Of a stretch of DNA of 64,000 nucleotides, positions 17,440-25,878 are shown one piece after another (positions within the stretch are counted from its first letter, which is position 1; every line of letters begins with the position of its first letter). Under the pieces are notes generated by a model that was given only the letters and a program-made list of their open reading frames with translations, ran no database searches and had not been told where the DNA came from. The stretch lies in contig NZ_JAINUL010000001.1 in NCBI RefSeq assembly GCF_020639365.1, positions 916,463-980,462 on the forward strand, read 5' to 3'. Both the position numbers and the translations under genes were made by a program. This stretch comes from Streptomyces flavotricini. GTDB lineage: Bacteria; Actinomycetota; Actinomycetes; Streptomycetales; Streptomycetaceae.

Positions 17440-17709
17440 ATGGCCAGCATCCACGCGGTGATCCATTGCGACGGACATCTGGAGTTCCGCGACGGCACCC
17501 CGGACCCGGTGGACCAGGACGGCCGCCCGCTGCACGCCGACACCGGAGACGACGGACAGCAGCCGCGAGGATCCGGTCGCCCCGCCCGTCGGCCGCCACT
17601 TCACACGCAGGCCGCCGACCAGGGGTCCGGGGGCGGCTACTCGGCCGCGCCGAGCAGGAAGCCCGTGACAAGATCCGGCCTGATGCGCAGGGCCCTGGTC
17701 ATCGCCTGA
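17440..17709 (+). CDS. Doubtful small hypothetical protein in a 580-bp gap
   Basis: The gap 17053-17636 has no clear gene. The most gene-like frame starts at the ATG at 17440, giving ASIHAVIHCDGHLEFRDGTP and then Arg/Gly-rich low-complexity sequence; its last 73 bp overlap the convergent PNPOx gene. In-frame sequence further upstream includes a CPRC motif. There is no good ribosome binding site. It could be a decayed gene whose real end was lost. Confidence 0.25.
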   Translation: MASIHAVIHCDGHLEFRDGTPDPVDQDGRPLHADTGDDGQQPRGSGRPARRPPLHTQAADQGSGGGYSAAPSRKPVTRSGLMRRALVIA

Positions 17710-18104
17710 CGCACCCACGGTACGAGCAACGCCGCGTACGGGTCCGCCCCGTCCCTTTCTGCGACCAGAGAGGCGTAGCCGGTGACGACGACGCTCCAGC
17801 CGAGGCGGGTCTCGGGGTCTATGACATCTGCCTCGTAGGCGACGACGACCCCGGGGGCGTCGGGCGTCGCCACGAGCGAAGCGAGCGCTCCACCGTCCTG
17901 GATCCGGACGACGATGTCCTCCCCGTCCACGACATGGTTGACCAGCCTCACGGCCGGAAGGGCATGCTCGCTGAAGACGATGCGTCCCAGCGATACCGTG
18001 CCGAGCAGGCTCAGTGCTTCGCTTCGGTCCAACGCCTTCATGCTCCGGGTCGGCTCCCCATCCGGGCCGCTGAGATCTGGTCGCCGCGTCGCTTCGTGGT
18101 TCAT
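17637..18104 (-). CDS. PNPOx-fold flavin/deazaflavin-binding protein, paralogue 2
   Basis: A 155-residue paralogue of the gene at 6623, sharing LLGTVSLGRIVF, PAVRLVNHVVDG, VVVAYEADVIDPETRLGWSV and RIRPDLVTGFLL. The fold is the pyridoxamine-phosphate-oxidase split barrel; cofactor and substrate are unknown. It follows the SHOCT gene by 41 bp on the same strand, so both are probably transcribed from the paired boxes at 18523-18558. Repeated copies of this family are a hallmark of actinobacterial dormancy regulons. Confidence 0.85.
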   Translation of the reverse strand: MNHEATRRPDLSGPDGEPTRSMKALDRSEALSLLGTVSLGRIVFSEHALPAVRLVNHVVDGEDIVVRIQDGGALASLVATPDAPGVVVAYEADVIDPETRLGWSVVVTGYASLVAERDGADPYAALLVPWVRQAMTRALRIRPDLVTGFLLGAAE

Positions 18105-18145
18105 CGTTCGCGCCCTTTGCTCGGCTCCCTCTCGTAGGGCCGGGT

Positions 18146-18430
18146 TCAGCCCTCTCCCGGTCCGGGCCGACTTCGACCAGGCCCGTGCTCACGCAGCACG
18201 GTCAGACTCCGTTCGAACTCTTCCTCGTCGATCTCCCCCCGGGCGAACCGTTCGGCGAGCACCTGCTTGGCGGAAGGCGCAGCGCGGGGCTCCACCGGGC
18301 CTGAGGGGAAACGGTCGACGCTGCGGAGGAGCAGAACGACTGCCATGACGGCCAGAGCCACGAGGAGGACCATGCTGAACGACATGGCGACCCAGCCCCA
18401 TCCGCCCATTCCGTGGTCGTACCAGAACAT
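18146..18430 (-). CDS. SHOCT domain membrane protein
   Basis: A 94-residue protein with one membrane helix (VAMSFSMVLLVALAVMAVVL, residues 14-33) and a C-terminal SHOCT domain (SAKQVLAERFARGEIDEEEF, residues 53-72). SHOCT domains are short oligomerisation modules at the ends of membrane proteins. The aromatic N-terminus MFWYDHGMGGWGW is typical of this small actinobacterial family. It is the first gene of a two-gene operon with the PNPOx protein and is divergent from the cyclic-nucleotide-fold gene, sharing its boxes. Confidence 0.85.
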   Translation of the reverse strand: MFWYDHGMGGWGWVAMSFSMVLLVALAVMAVVLLLRSVDRFPSGPVEPRAAPSAKQVLAERFARGEIDEEEFERSLTVLREHGPGRSRPGPGEG

Positions 18431-18522
18431 GGCTCACGCTCCTGGGGCAACGGCTTGGGACCCGGCCCACGGGGCAGGTCCCGCGTGTTCCCACTGTCCA
18501 CCGGCCTGCGGCGTCAGGAGAT

Positions 18523-18558
18523 GGGCCGGTCGGGGTCGCGAGAAGGGCCGATCGGCCC
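18523..18558. promoter_or_regulatory. Paired DevR-like boxes in divergent promoter
   Basis: GGGCCGATCGGCCC (18545-18558) is a perfect 14-bp palindrome and full consensus; GGGCCGGTCGGGGT (18523-18536) matches at 12 of 14. Centres are 22 bp apart, about two helical turns. They stand between the SHOCT and cyclic-nucleotide-fold genes, 56 bp from the latter. Confidence 0.65.
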
Positions 18559-18613
18559 ATCCCCGCAGCCAGGCCGGGTCCCAGACTGAAAGCGGACTCG
18601 AACGGAGGCCGCG

Positions 18614-19078
18614 ATGAGCACACCCTCCCCCACCCGGATCGCCACCGCCCTTTCGGCGGAGTACCGCGCCCGTCTGACGGGCATGGCGCGTGAAGTCGGC
18701 TTTCCCGTAGGTACCCGCCTCTTCAATGAGGGAGGCCACGCCGACCGGTTCTGGATCGTGCGATCCGGCACGGTCGGCCTCGACGTTCACGTGCCCGGCA
18801 GGCAGGCAGCGGTGATCGAGACTCTTGGTCCCGGCGAGCTGGTCGGCTGGTCCTGGCTGTTCCCTCCCTACACCTGGCACTTCGGTGCGGAGGCGACGAG
18901 CCCTGTACGCGCCCACGAGTTCGATGCGGCCGCCGTGCGCTCGATGATGGAGGCGGACCCCCGATTCGGCTCCGCCATGGACCACTGGGTGGGGCAGGTA
19001 CTCGCCCGCCGGCTCGTGGCCGCCAGGGTCCGGCTCCTCGACCTCTACGCGCCTCACGGCAGCGGCAGTCCGCTGTGA
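18614..19078 (+). CDS. Cyclic nucleotide-binding-fold protein without DNA-binding domain
   Basis: A 154-residue stand-alone cNMP-binding-like beta-barrel. Visible are the opening RLFNEGGHADRFWIVRSGTV, the glycine turn LGPGELVGWSWLFPPYTW and the closing FDAAAVRSMMEADPRFG. There is no HTH, so it is not a Crp/Fnr transcription factor; it probably senses a ligand and contacts a partner protein. Its C-terminus ARRLVAARVRLLDLYAPHGS is shared with the truncated protein at 45055 and with the gene fragment at the right edge, next to the hydrogenase. The paired boxes upstream indicate DevR control. Confidence 0.85.
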   Translation: MSTPSPTRIATALSAEYRARLTGMAREVGFPVGTRLFNEGGHADRFWIVRSGTVGLDVHVPGRQAAVIETLGPGELVGWSWLFPPYTWHFGAEATSPVRAHEFDAAAVRSMMEADPRFGSAMDHWVGQVLARRLVAARVRLLDLYAPHGSGSPL

Positions 19079-19129
19079 ACCGGATCCTCTCCCCACCGAG
19101 ATCACCTGAGGGAGCCGGCCAGGCCCGCA

Positions 19130-19243
19130 TCCCAGTACACCGTCAGCGATGTCATGACCCGGACCGCCGGGGCCGTCGGCCGCGAGGCCTCGTACAAGGA
19201 GATCGTCGAGCGTCCTCCGGGACCCCGACCCCGTCGTCCGTGA
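19130..19243 (+). pseudogene. CBS-domain gene fragment
   Basis: Translation reads SQYTVSDVMTRTAGAVGREA and then SYKEIVER before running into unrelated Pro/Arg sequence and a stop at 19241. This matches the first 35 residues of the CBS-BON proteins in this window (compare PYTVADVMTHKVVAVAPTTE at 45320), but the rest of the gene is absent and no start codon remains. It immediately follows the cNMP-fold gene, the same order as 45055-45320, so an ancestral cNMP-CBS gene pair was probably present. Confidence 0.6.
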
Positions 19244-19310
19244 CGGTGACCGTGAGTACGCCGTCGATCGCCGCGATGGACACCTCCGTGTGCCCAGCAC
19301 GGCAGCTGCC
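19208..19310 (-). pseudogene. Histidine kinase ATPase-domain fragment
   Basis: On the minus strand this stretch encodes GHTEVSIAAIDGVLTVTVTD followed by DGVGVPEDARR, recognisable as the N-box/G1 part of a NarL-type sensor kinase ATPase domain (compare EIVLTVTDNGRGMP in the kinase at 4900). Nothing else of the kinase remains. It overlaps the end of the CBS fragment, so the region 19079-19431 is a junction of gene debris with no intact gene. Confidence 0.5.
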
Positions 19311-19431
19311 AGCCTGAGTCGGGGCAGCTGGGCGCGGGGGTGTCGTGGCCCTCCCCGACCCTGGCACCTCCAAGGGCACGCGGGAGCAAGGCTGACGTCT
19401 CCCTCCGCGGCAGCCCCGCGTTGCGAGGGGT

Positions 19432-19707
19432 TCACTTCGGAGGGGTGTGCGGCCGCCGCTGTGTCTGGCGGTCTGCCGGCTTTCCTTCGGCGTCGCCCAC
19501 ATGCCTGACGTGGGCATCCGGACCGGGAAAGTAGAGCGTGACGCGGCCGGTGTCCGACCAGCGGATGTCGTACGGCGGAGTGCCGTCGTCATGGTGCAGT
19601 CCGACGACCTCGCCGTCACGGCCGGGCTTGCCGACAGTGGGGCCGCCCACGACCACCTGGTCGCCCAGGTGTGCGTGGATGCCGCCTCCAGTGGTGTCAG
19701 GGTTCAT
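19432..19707 (-). CDS. DUF1918 domain protein
   Basis: A 91-residue small protein with the DUF1918 pattern: HAHLGDQVVVGGPTVGKPGR, GEVVGLHHDDGTPPYDIRWS and VTLYFPGPDAHV, an SH3-like beta fold of unknown function common in Streptomyces stress clusters. AAGGAG lies eight bases before the ATG at 19707. Its ATG overlaps the stop of the upstream frameshifted gene by ATGA, showing translational coupling. The last 25 residues are a polar Lys/Gln/Arg tail. It is the last gene of a minus-strand run headed by universal stress genes. Confidence 0.85.
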   Translation of the reverse strand: MNPDTTGGGIHAHLGDQVVVGGPTVGKPGRDGEVVGLHHDDGTPPYDIRWSDTGRVTLYFPGPDAHVRHVGDAEGKPADRQTQRRPHTPPK

Positions 19708-19947
19708 CGTCTCGTCTCCTTGTGGAATGCGGTTCTCCAGAGTCGGGCCGCAGCGCCTCCGGTGATGGAGGCGATTGCCGCGAGGCCGGCACCGGTCCAG
19801 CCGAAGGGGTTCGGTGTCCAACACCGCCTGGAGGAAAGGCACGTAGAGCGCGGCCGCGTCCATCGCCGCCTCCGCCTCCGCCCCCGCCTCCGTCAGATCC
19901 GTGTGGGGTCCTGCGGGAGCGGACGCCTGCTGAGCGGCGGAGGTCAT
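19704..19947 (-). pseudogene. Small membrane protein gene broken by a single-base frameshift
   Basis: From the ATG at 19947 the frame reads DAAALYVPFLQAVLDTEP; after a four-base C run (plus-strand G run at 19806-19809) the coding signal jumps to another frame, reading FGWTGAGLAAIASITGGAAA and then RLWRTAFHKETRR with a stop at 19704. Removing one base joins them into exactly 80 codons, and that stop overlaps the next gene's ATG (ATGA). The shifted frame contains a hydrophobic helix. This may be a sequencing error, a real recent inactivation or, less likely, a programmed shift. Family unknown. Confidence 0.7.
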
Positions 19948-19958
19948 CACGGCGGTCC

Positions 19959-20819
19959 TCACACGACGGGAACCGTGATCACCGGGCAGTGCGCCCGGTG
20001 CAGCAGCCCGTGGACGACCGATCCGAGCCGCATGCCGGTGTATCCACCCCTGCCTCGCCGGCCCACGACCACGGCAAGTGCGTGCTCGGCGGCACCGGCG
20101 AGTTCCTCCACCGGGTGTCCGATGTGTATCTCGTGTGTCAACACGACGTCCGGGTACGTCTGCGACCAGCCTGCCGTGGTCTCCGACACCATCCGTCGCT
20201 GCGCCTGGAGCGCAACCTCCTCGTCATGGAGCAGGAAGAGCGGAGCCTGCCACACGGAAACGGCACGCAGTTTGGCTCCTCTGAGATCGGCCTCCTCGAA
20301 CGCCAGCGCCAGCGCCGCCTTCGATGATTCGCTACCGTCGACGCCCACCACCAGGTAGGGCGGCTGCTGCATCACGTGCTCGGGGTCGCCCACGACCACC
20401 ACCGGACACCGCGCTTGCGCGGTGACGGGAACCACGAGGGAGCCGGCGCTGAGGAACTCCGAGGTACGGCTCAGGTGGCGCGAACCGAGAACGATCATGC
20501 GGGCCTGCCCGGACAGTCGGCCTATCGCCGGAGCGGGGAACCCGTCGACCAGGTCCGCGACCGGTTCGACTTCCGGGTGGCGCTCCCTGCTCCAGGCGGC
20601 AGCAGCACTGAGGGCTTCCGAGGCGGCCTGGTGCAGGGCCATGCTGCGGGGCGTGTCGTCGACGTGCTGCGTGTCGTGCTGCGGTGGTACTGCGGTGACG
20701 AGCCGCAGTCCGATCCGGCGTCGACCGGCCTCGTCCACCGCCCAGGCCAAGGGCAGACGCCAGTCCCTGGCCGGGTCGATACCGACGACGATCTCATCGT
20801 GGTCGCCCGGGGCCGTCAT
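19959..20819 (-). CDS. Universal stress protein, two-domain
   Basis: A 286-residue tandem USP. Domain 1 (about 8-145) has IVVGIDPARDWRLPLAWAVD and the ATP-loop-like VLGSRHLSRTSEFLSAGSL; domain 2 (about 155-286) has VVGVDGSESSKAALALAFEE and VVGRRGRGGYTGMRLGSVVH, the canonical G-x2-G-x9-G-S/T ATP motif. Domain 1 is therefore the more degenerate. It overlaps the upstream USP remnant by ATGA and precedes the frameshifted small gene by 11 bp. Two-domain USPs (Rv2005c, Rv1996, Rv2623 types) are the commonest members of DosR-like regulons and bind ATP. Confidence 0.93.
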   Translation of the reverse strand: MTAPGDHDEIVVGIDPARDWRLPLAWAVDEAGRRRIGLRLVTAVPPQHDTQHVDDTPRSMALHQAASEALSAAAAWSRERHPEVEPVADLVDGFPAPAIGRLSGQARMIVLGSRHLSRTSEFLSAGSLVVPVTAQARCPVVVVGDPEHVMQQPPYLVVGVDGSESSKAALALAFEEADLRGAKLRAVSVWQAPLFLLHDEEVALQAQRRMVSETTAGWSQTYPDVVLTHEIHIGHPVEELAGAAEHALAVVVGRRGRGGYTGMRLGSVVHGLLHRAHCPVITVPVV

Positions 20820-21241
20820 GACTCGCTCCCGCGCGCGCGTGCGGCGTACCGCCCGCATTCGAGGTCGTGTTCATCGCGGACGGCAGCGAGCACCACACCC
20901 GTCTCGGCATCGTTGTCGATGCCTCTGACCATGAGGACGGGCGTCTGCGCGCCCGCAGTGACCTCCAGCCCGACCGAGCCGAGCATGAGTGAGCCGAATC
21001 CGCCCGCGCCACGGTTGCCGACCACGCTGGTGCCGCGGAGGCCCGCTGACCGGTGGAGGCTCGGGACGGGTGCGCTGCGGCTGAGCTCGGCGTCGACCTT
21101 CAGTCCGGGGAATTGCTCCGCTTCCGCGGTGGCGGTGGCGGTGGCGTCGGGCAGTTCACGGCCTGCCTGGCGGGCCGAGTCGGAGCCGTCGACGCCGACT
21201 ACGGCGGAGCCAAGTGCCGAGCCGCTCGTGATTCCTCCCAT
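20816..21241 (-). pseudogene. Internally deleted universal stress protein gene
   Basis: A 141-residue frame beginning SAVVGVDGSDSARQAGRELP, a USP domain-1 start, but the middle of the domain is missing and the sequence jumps to a Thr/Ala repeat and GNRGAGGFGSLMLGSVGLEV, the ATP motif, then QTPVLMVRG. Domain 2 is cut short after about 35 residues (GVVLAAVRDEHDLECGRYAA). It is still open from start to stop and overlaps the next USP by ATGA, so it may be translated chiefly to couple ribosomes to its neighbour. Boxes at 21309-21419 lie upstream. Confidence 0.7.
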
Positions 21242-21308
21242 GGTTCCTCCTCAAAGAGCCGCCAAGGGTCCGGCTCTCACGCTGACACAGCGGACTCCCG
21301 CAGCAAGA

Positions 21309-21419
21309 GGGCCGCTCAGGTCCCTCAATGGGACCAAAGGTTCCGGTTCATGCAGGAAAGAGGAGCCCGCATGTCCGGGGGCAGGTCCGATCGGTCCCCG
21401 GCTCCGGACCATTCGGCCC
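21309..21419. promoter_or_regulatory. DevR-like box cluster between USP remnant and CBS remnant
   Basis: GGTCCGATCGGTCC (21384-21397) is a full match and self-complementary; GGACCATTCGGCCC (21406-21419) fits at 13 of 14. Farther left are two related dyads, GGGACC-AAA-GGTTCC (21330-21344) and GGGCC-N6-GTCCC (21309-21324). The cluster fills the divergent region and should drive both the USP run and the acsA-pdh run. Confidence 0.6.
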
Positions 21420-21511
21420 TCCTCCTCTCGTAGGGGTCGGTGGATCGTGGTTCTCAAGCGGCCCCCGGCCTTCACGTCCGCGCGGATCGCTGGGACGCCG
21501 GGAGGTGCTCC

Positions 21512-21856
21512 ATGAAGCACATCAAGGTGGGAGACCTGATGACCGACGAAGTCCTCTCGGTCGTCACCTCCACCTCTTTCAAGGATGCCGCGAAGCTGCT
21601 CGCTCAACACGACATCAGCGGACTGCCGGTCCTCGTGGACGATGAGGACCGCCTCGTCGGCATCGTCACCCGTCGTGATCTCCTCATGCTCCTTCTGCGA
21701 CCGGACGGGCAGATGAGGCGCCGCGTGGTCGAGGAGATACGCACGGGCACCATGGGGCCGGGCGTGGTCGGGGGCGTCCCCCGACTGACCGCTCGCGTCG
21801 ATGACTCCCCGCTCACTGCCCCGCCGCGCAGCAGCCTCCTTGGGATGCCCTGGTGA
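21512..21856 (+). CDS. Internally deleted CBS(-BON) protein
   Basis: A 114-residue remnant. It starts like an intact CBS-BON protein ([20 protein letters not shown], then [20 protein letters not shown]) but then passes directly into [20 protein letters not shown], which belongs after the second CBS domain in the paralogues at 45320, 52287 and 53198. About 70 residues are missing, consistent with recombination between the two CBS repeats, and the BON domain that should follow is degenerate. GGGAGG lies eight bases before the ATG. A single CBS motif cannot form the usual Bateman pair, so function is doubtful. Confidence 0.7.
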   Translation: MKHIKVGDLMTDEVLSVVTSTSFKDAAKLLAQHDISGLPVLVDDEDRLVGIVTRRDLLMLLLRPDGQMRRRVVEEIRTGTMGPGVVGGVPRLTARVDDSPLTAPPRSSLLGMPW

Positions 21857-21977
21857 CCGTGGGGGCCGAGCGTGGACCGTCCGGGGGACGCCCGGAGCCG
21901 GCGCAGCCGCGTTTGCCGCCGTCACAAAGCGTGACGGTGTCTGCTTGAAGATTCCAAGGCGAGGCGAGGACCCGGGC

Positions 21978-23771
21978 ATGGACCACCTGATCATCCGCAA
22001 AGAGCCCAGGCCGGACGTCGTCTTCGTGCTCCAGGACTACGAGCGTGCCCGCGCGGACTTCACCTGGGACGAGGCTCGATCCCGGCTGTCAGGACTGCCC
22101 GGAGGAGACGGGCTCAACATCGGATACGAGGCCGTCGACCGACACCTGGTGGCAGGTCACGGCGGGCGGGAGGCCCTCCGCTGCATCGCGGCCGACGACA
22201 CCGTCACCCACCTCACATACGGCGAGCTCGGCGGCCTCACGGGCCGCTTCGCCAACGCACTCACAACCCTCGGCGTGGGGCGGCAGGAGAGGGTCTTCAC
22301 GCTCCTCGGCCGCTGCCCTGAACTGTATGTGACCGTCCTTGGCACATTGCGCAGCGCGCGCGTGCTGTGCCCGCTCTTCTCGGCCTTCGGCCCCGAGCCC
22401 GTGCGCCAGCGGCTGGAGCTGGGCGATGCCCGGGTCCTTGTCACCACCGAGGCGCTGTACCGGCGCAAGGTCGAGGAGAACAGGCACCACCTGCCCCATC
22501 TGGACCATGTCCTGCTCGTGGGTCCGATCACCGATCCACCGCCGGGGACCGTTTCCTTCGCCGAGCTCATGGAGCATGCCCCGCAGGAGTACGCCGTGCC
22601 GCCCACCGATCCGGAGGACATGGCGCTGCTGCATTTCACGAGCGGCACGACCGGTGCCCCCAAGGGCGCGGTCCACGTGCACGAGGCGGTCGTGGCCCAC
22701 CACGCGTCGGCGGCCTTCGCGCTCGACCTTCGCCAGGAGGACGTCTACTGGTGCACTGCGGACCCCGGGTGGGTGACGGGCACCTCGTACGGGATCATCG
22801 CCCCGCTCACTCACGGCGCGACGGTCGTGGTGGACGAGGGTGACTTCGATGTACACCGGTGGTACCGCATCCTGGACAGCGAGCGAGTCACCGTCTGGTA
22901 CACGGCCCCGACGGCCGTCCGCATGCTGATGCGCGCCACGCCCAGGGAGGGTGCCCGGGAGCTCCCGGGGCCGTACGATCTGTCGGCCCTCCGGTTCATC
23001 GCCAGCGTGGGCGAGCCGCTGAACCCCGAAGCCGTGCTGTGGGGGCAGGATGTCCTCGGTCTGCCCATTCATGACAACTGGTGGCAGACGGAGACCGGCG
23101 CCATCATGATCGCCAACTTTGCCTCCTGCGACATCCGGCCGGGCTCCATGGGGCGCCCACTGCCCGGAGTCGAGGCCGCGCTGCTGCAACGCGGCGAGGA
23201 CGGCCGCGCAGAGATCACCGACGGGCGCGTGCGCGTGATCGGCGAAGCGGGTGTCGAGGGAGAGCTGGCGCTCCGTCCGGGCTGGCCCTCCATGTTCCGG
23301 GGCTATCTGAACGAGGAGGCACGCTACGCGGCGTGCTTCGCGGACGGCTGGTACCTCACGGGCGACCTCGCGAAGCGCGACGAGGACGGCTGGTTCTGGT
23401 TCGTCGGCCGCGCCGATGACGTCATCAAGTCGGCAGGGCACCTCATCGGCCCGTTCGAGGTGGAAAGCGCGCTGATGGAACACCCCGCCGTCGCGGAAGC
23501 CGGCGTGATCGGCCGCCCCGACCCGGTCGTCGGAGCCGTCGTCAAGGCCTTCGTCTCCCTGCGTCCTGGGCTCGTCCCCGACGCGCCCCTCAAGCGAGAA
23601 CTCCTGGCGTTCGCGCGCCGGCGGCTGGGCCCCGCAGTGGCCCCCAGAGAGATCGAGTTCGATCAGAACCTCCCCAAGACCCGCAGCGGCAAGGTGATGC
23701 GCCGACTGCTGCGGGCCCGGGAACTGGGGTTGCCCGAAGGGGACCTGTCCACGCTGGAGAACCCCGGATGA
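21978..23771 (+). CDS. acsA: Acetyl-CoA synthetase-like AMP-forming ligase
   Basis: A 597-residue ANL-superfamily enzyme. It has the adenylation P-loop [20 protein letters not shown] (about 217-236), the acetyl-CoA-synthetase-type [12 protein letters not shown] motif, the hinge [20 protein letters not shown] and the C-terminal catalytic lysine region [14 protein letters not shown]. Length and the WWQTETG motif point to acetate or propionate as substrate. It stands 121 bp after the CBS remnant and 25 bp before pdhA, so it is probably the first metabolic gene of the acsA-pdhABC-ACP run, offering a second route to acetyl-CoA. Confidence 0.9.
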   Translation: MDHLIIRKEPRPDVVFVLQDYERARADFTWDEARSRLSGLPGGDGLNIGYEAVDRHLVAGHGGREALRCIAADDTVTHLTYGELGGLTGRFANALTTLGVGRQERVFTLLGRCPELYVTVLGTLRSARVLCPLFSAFGPEPVRQRLELGDARVLVTTEALYRRKVEENRHHLPHLDHVLLVGPITDPPPGTVSFAELMEHAPQEYAVPPTDPEDMALLHFTSGTTGAPKGAVHVHEAVVAHHASAAFALDLRQEDVYWCTADPGWVTGTSYGIIAPLTHGATVVVDEGDFDVHRWYRILDSERVTVWYTAPTAVRMLMRATPREGARELPGPYDLSALRFIASVGEPLNPEAVLWGQDVLGLPIHDNWWQTETGAIMIANFASCDIRPGSMGRPLPGVEAALLQRGEDGRAEITDGRVRVIGEAGVEGELALRPGWPSMFRGYLNEEARYAACFADGWYLTGDLAKRDEDGWFWFVGRADDVIKSAGHLIGPFEVESALMEHPAVAEAGVIGRPDPVVGAVVKAFVSLRPGLVPDAPLKRELLAFARRRLGPAVAPREIEFDQNLPKTRSGKVMRRLLRARELGLPEGDLSTLENPG

Positions 23772-23796
23772 CCCGCTCGCGAGAGAAGGCGGAACG

Positions 23797-24876
23797 ATGA
23801 GCAGCACCAGCGCGCAGACGGAGGGAAAAGCCCGTCGGGCGGCACGCAAGAGCGGACGCGGGAAGGCAGGCTCCGCCGCCGCGCGCGGCGCTCCCGACAG
23901 CCTTCCCTCACCCGACCATCACCTCTCCCTGCTCCGGCAGATGCTCACCATCCGCCGCTTCGAGGAGCGGTGCGTCGAGCTGTACAGCAGCACGGAGATC
24001 CGCGGCTTCGTTCACCTCTACATCGGCGAGGAAGCCGTCGCCGTAGGCGTCAACCAGGCGCTGGGCCAGGAGGACGCCGTGGTGTCCACCTATCGTGAGC
24101 ACGGGCACGCACTGGCCAGGGGAGTTCCCGCCGAGGCCGTGATGGCGGAGATGTACGGCAAGGCCACGGGGTGCAGCCGCGGGCGCGGCGGTTCCATGCA
24201 CTTGTTCGACGCGGACCGCCGCTTCTACGGGGGCAACGCCATCGTGGCCGGCGGGCTGCCCTTGGCAGCGGGGCTCGCCCTCGCCGACCGGATGCGCGGC
24301 AGCACTCATGTCACCTGCTGCTTCTTCGGCGACGGCGCTTTTGCGGAAGGCGAGTTCCACGAGACGGCCAATCTCGCGGCCTTGTGGCAGCTGCCCCTGC
24401 TGCTGGTCTGCGAGAACAACCTGTACGCCATGGGGACGAGCCTGGCCCGGGAGCACGCGCAGACCAACCTCGCCATGCGCGCCGCGTCCTACGGCATGCC
24501 TGCCTGGACGGTCGACGGCATGGACGTGCTCGCAGTCGAAGCAGCCGCGCAGCGGGCGGTGGAGTCCGTACGAGCGGGCAACGGACCGCATTTCATCGAG
24601 GCACAGACGTATCGGTTCCGCGCCCACTCCATGTACGACCCGGACCGCTACCGGGCCAAGTCCGAAATCGAGGCGTGGAAGGGCCGCGACCCCGTCCAGG
24701 GGCTGGCCGACCGGATGCGTACGGACGGCCGGCTCGACGACCGGACGATGGAGGAGCTCGACAAGGGCGTACTGGGCGAGATCGACCGGGCTGTCCGATC
24801 GGCGGAGGACGCGCCCATGGAGCCCGTCGCGGACCTGCTCCGCTTCGTCACGAGCGCACCCGGGAGCACCACATGA
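23797..24876 (+). CDS. pdhA: Pyruvate dehydrogenase-type E1 alpha subunit
   Basis: A 359-residue E1 alpha subunit of a 2-oxoacid dehydrogenase complex. The ThDP-binding motif [20 protein letters not shown] (about 181-200) is complete and ends in [25 protein letters not shown] is the substrate-channel signature, and [16 protein letters not shown] is the phosphorylation-loop region typical of PDH/acetoin dehydrogenase alpha subunits. A basic 35-residue N-terminal extension precedes the core. Its TGA overlaps the pdhB ATG (ATGA). Pyruvate is the likely substrate given acsA upstream, but acetoin or a branched 2-oxoacid is possible. Confidence 0.95.
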   Translation: MSSTSAQTEGKARRAARKSGRGKAGSAAARGAPDSLPSPDHHLSLLRQMLTIRRFEERCVELYSSTEIRGFVHLYIGEEAVAVGVNQALGQEDAVVSTYREHGHALARGVPAEAVMAEMYGKATGCSRGRGGSMHLFDADRRFYGGNAIVAGGLPLAAGLALADRMRGSTHVTCCFFGDGAFAEGEFHETANLAALWQLPLLLVCENNLYAMGTSLAREHAQTNLAMRAASYGMPAWTVDGMDVLAVEAAAQRAVESVRAGNGPHFIEAQTYRFRAHSMYDPDRYRAKSEIEAWKGRDPVQGLADRMRTDGRLDDRTMEELDKGVLGEIDRAVRSAEDAPMEPVADLLRFVTSAPGSTT

Positions 24877-25877
24877 GCACGAGAAGGTCATCCGCCGGGG
24901 CTCCGCCACCGACCACGTACCGGGAGGCGCTGCGCGAAGGGCTTCGCGAGGCCATGCACGAGGACGAACGAGTCTTCCTCATGGGCGAGGACGTCGGGAA
25001 TTACGGCGGCTGCTTCGGGGTCAGTCTCGGACTCCTCGAGGAGTTCGGACCCGAACGGATCCGCGACACTCCTCTGTCCGAGTCGGGGTTCGTGGGTGCG
25101 GGCATCGGAGCCGCGCTCGGCGGGATGAGACCGGTGGTCGAGATCATGACCGTCAACTTCAGTCTTCTCGCGATGGACCAGATCCTCAACAACGCGGCGA
25201 CCCTGCTGCACATGTCGGGCGGGCAGCTGGGCGTCCCCGTGGTCATCCGCATGACCACCGGAGCCGGGCGGCAGCTCGGCGCCCAGCACTCCCACAGCCT
25301 CGAAGGCTGGTACGCCCACATCCCCGGGATCCGGGTGCTCGCCCCCGCGACCGTGGACGACGCGCGGCACATGCTCGCGGCTGCTCTGGCCGACCCGGAC
25401 CCGGTACTCATCTTCGAGCACGGCAGTCTCTACAACGCGGAGGGCGTCCTGGACGGCACCATCGAAGCCGTCGACCTCGACACCGCCGCCGTACGCCGGC
25501 CAGGCACGGACGTCTCCGTCATCACGTACGGAGGCTCGCTGCCCAAGGCCATGGCTGCGGCGGATGTCCTCGCCGGGGAGGGCATCAGTGCGGAGGTCGT
25601 CGACCTGCGTACCCTGCGGCCCCTCGACGACGCCACCATCATGGCCTCCGTCTGCCGCACGCACCGGGCGGTGATCATCGACGAGGCATGGCGCAGCGGC
25701 AGTCTGGCCGCGGAGATCTCCTCCCGCATCACCGAGCAGGCCTTCTACGAACTCGATGCTCCGGTGGAGCGCGTCTGCAGCGCGGAGGTACCCATCCCCT
25801 ATGCCCGGCAGCTCGAAGAGGCGGCACTGCCCCAAGTCGCGACCATCGCGGACGCGGTCCGCCGGACGGTGAGCTGA
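24873..25877 (+). CDS. pdhB: Pyruvate dehydrogenase-type E1 beta subunit
   Basis: A 334-residue E1 beta transketolase-like subunit. Family segments are [60 protein letters not shown] and the C-terminal [13 protein letters not shown]. The DTPLSE and QHSH motifs form part of the ThDP pocket with the alpha subunit. The ATG overlaps the pdhA stop and the pdhC ATG follows its stop by one base, so the three are translationally coupled. Confidence 0.95.
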   Translation: MSTRRSSAGAPPPTTYREALREGLREAMHEDERVFLMGEDVGNYGGCFGVSLGLLEEFGPERIRDTPLSESGFVGAGIGAALGGMRPVVEIMTVNFSLLAMDQILNNAATLLHMSGGQLGVPVVIRMTTGAGRQLGAQHSHSLEGWYAHIPGIRVLAPATVDDARHMLAAALADPDPVLIFEHGSLYNAEGVLDGTIEAVDLDTAAVRRPGTDVSVITYGGSLPKAMAAADVLAGEGISAEVVDLRTLRPLDDATIMASVCRTHRAVIIDEAWRSGSLAAEISSRITEQAFYELDAPVERVCSAEVPIPYARQLEEAALPQVATIADAVRRTVS

Positions 25878-25878
25878 C

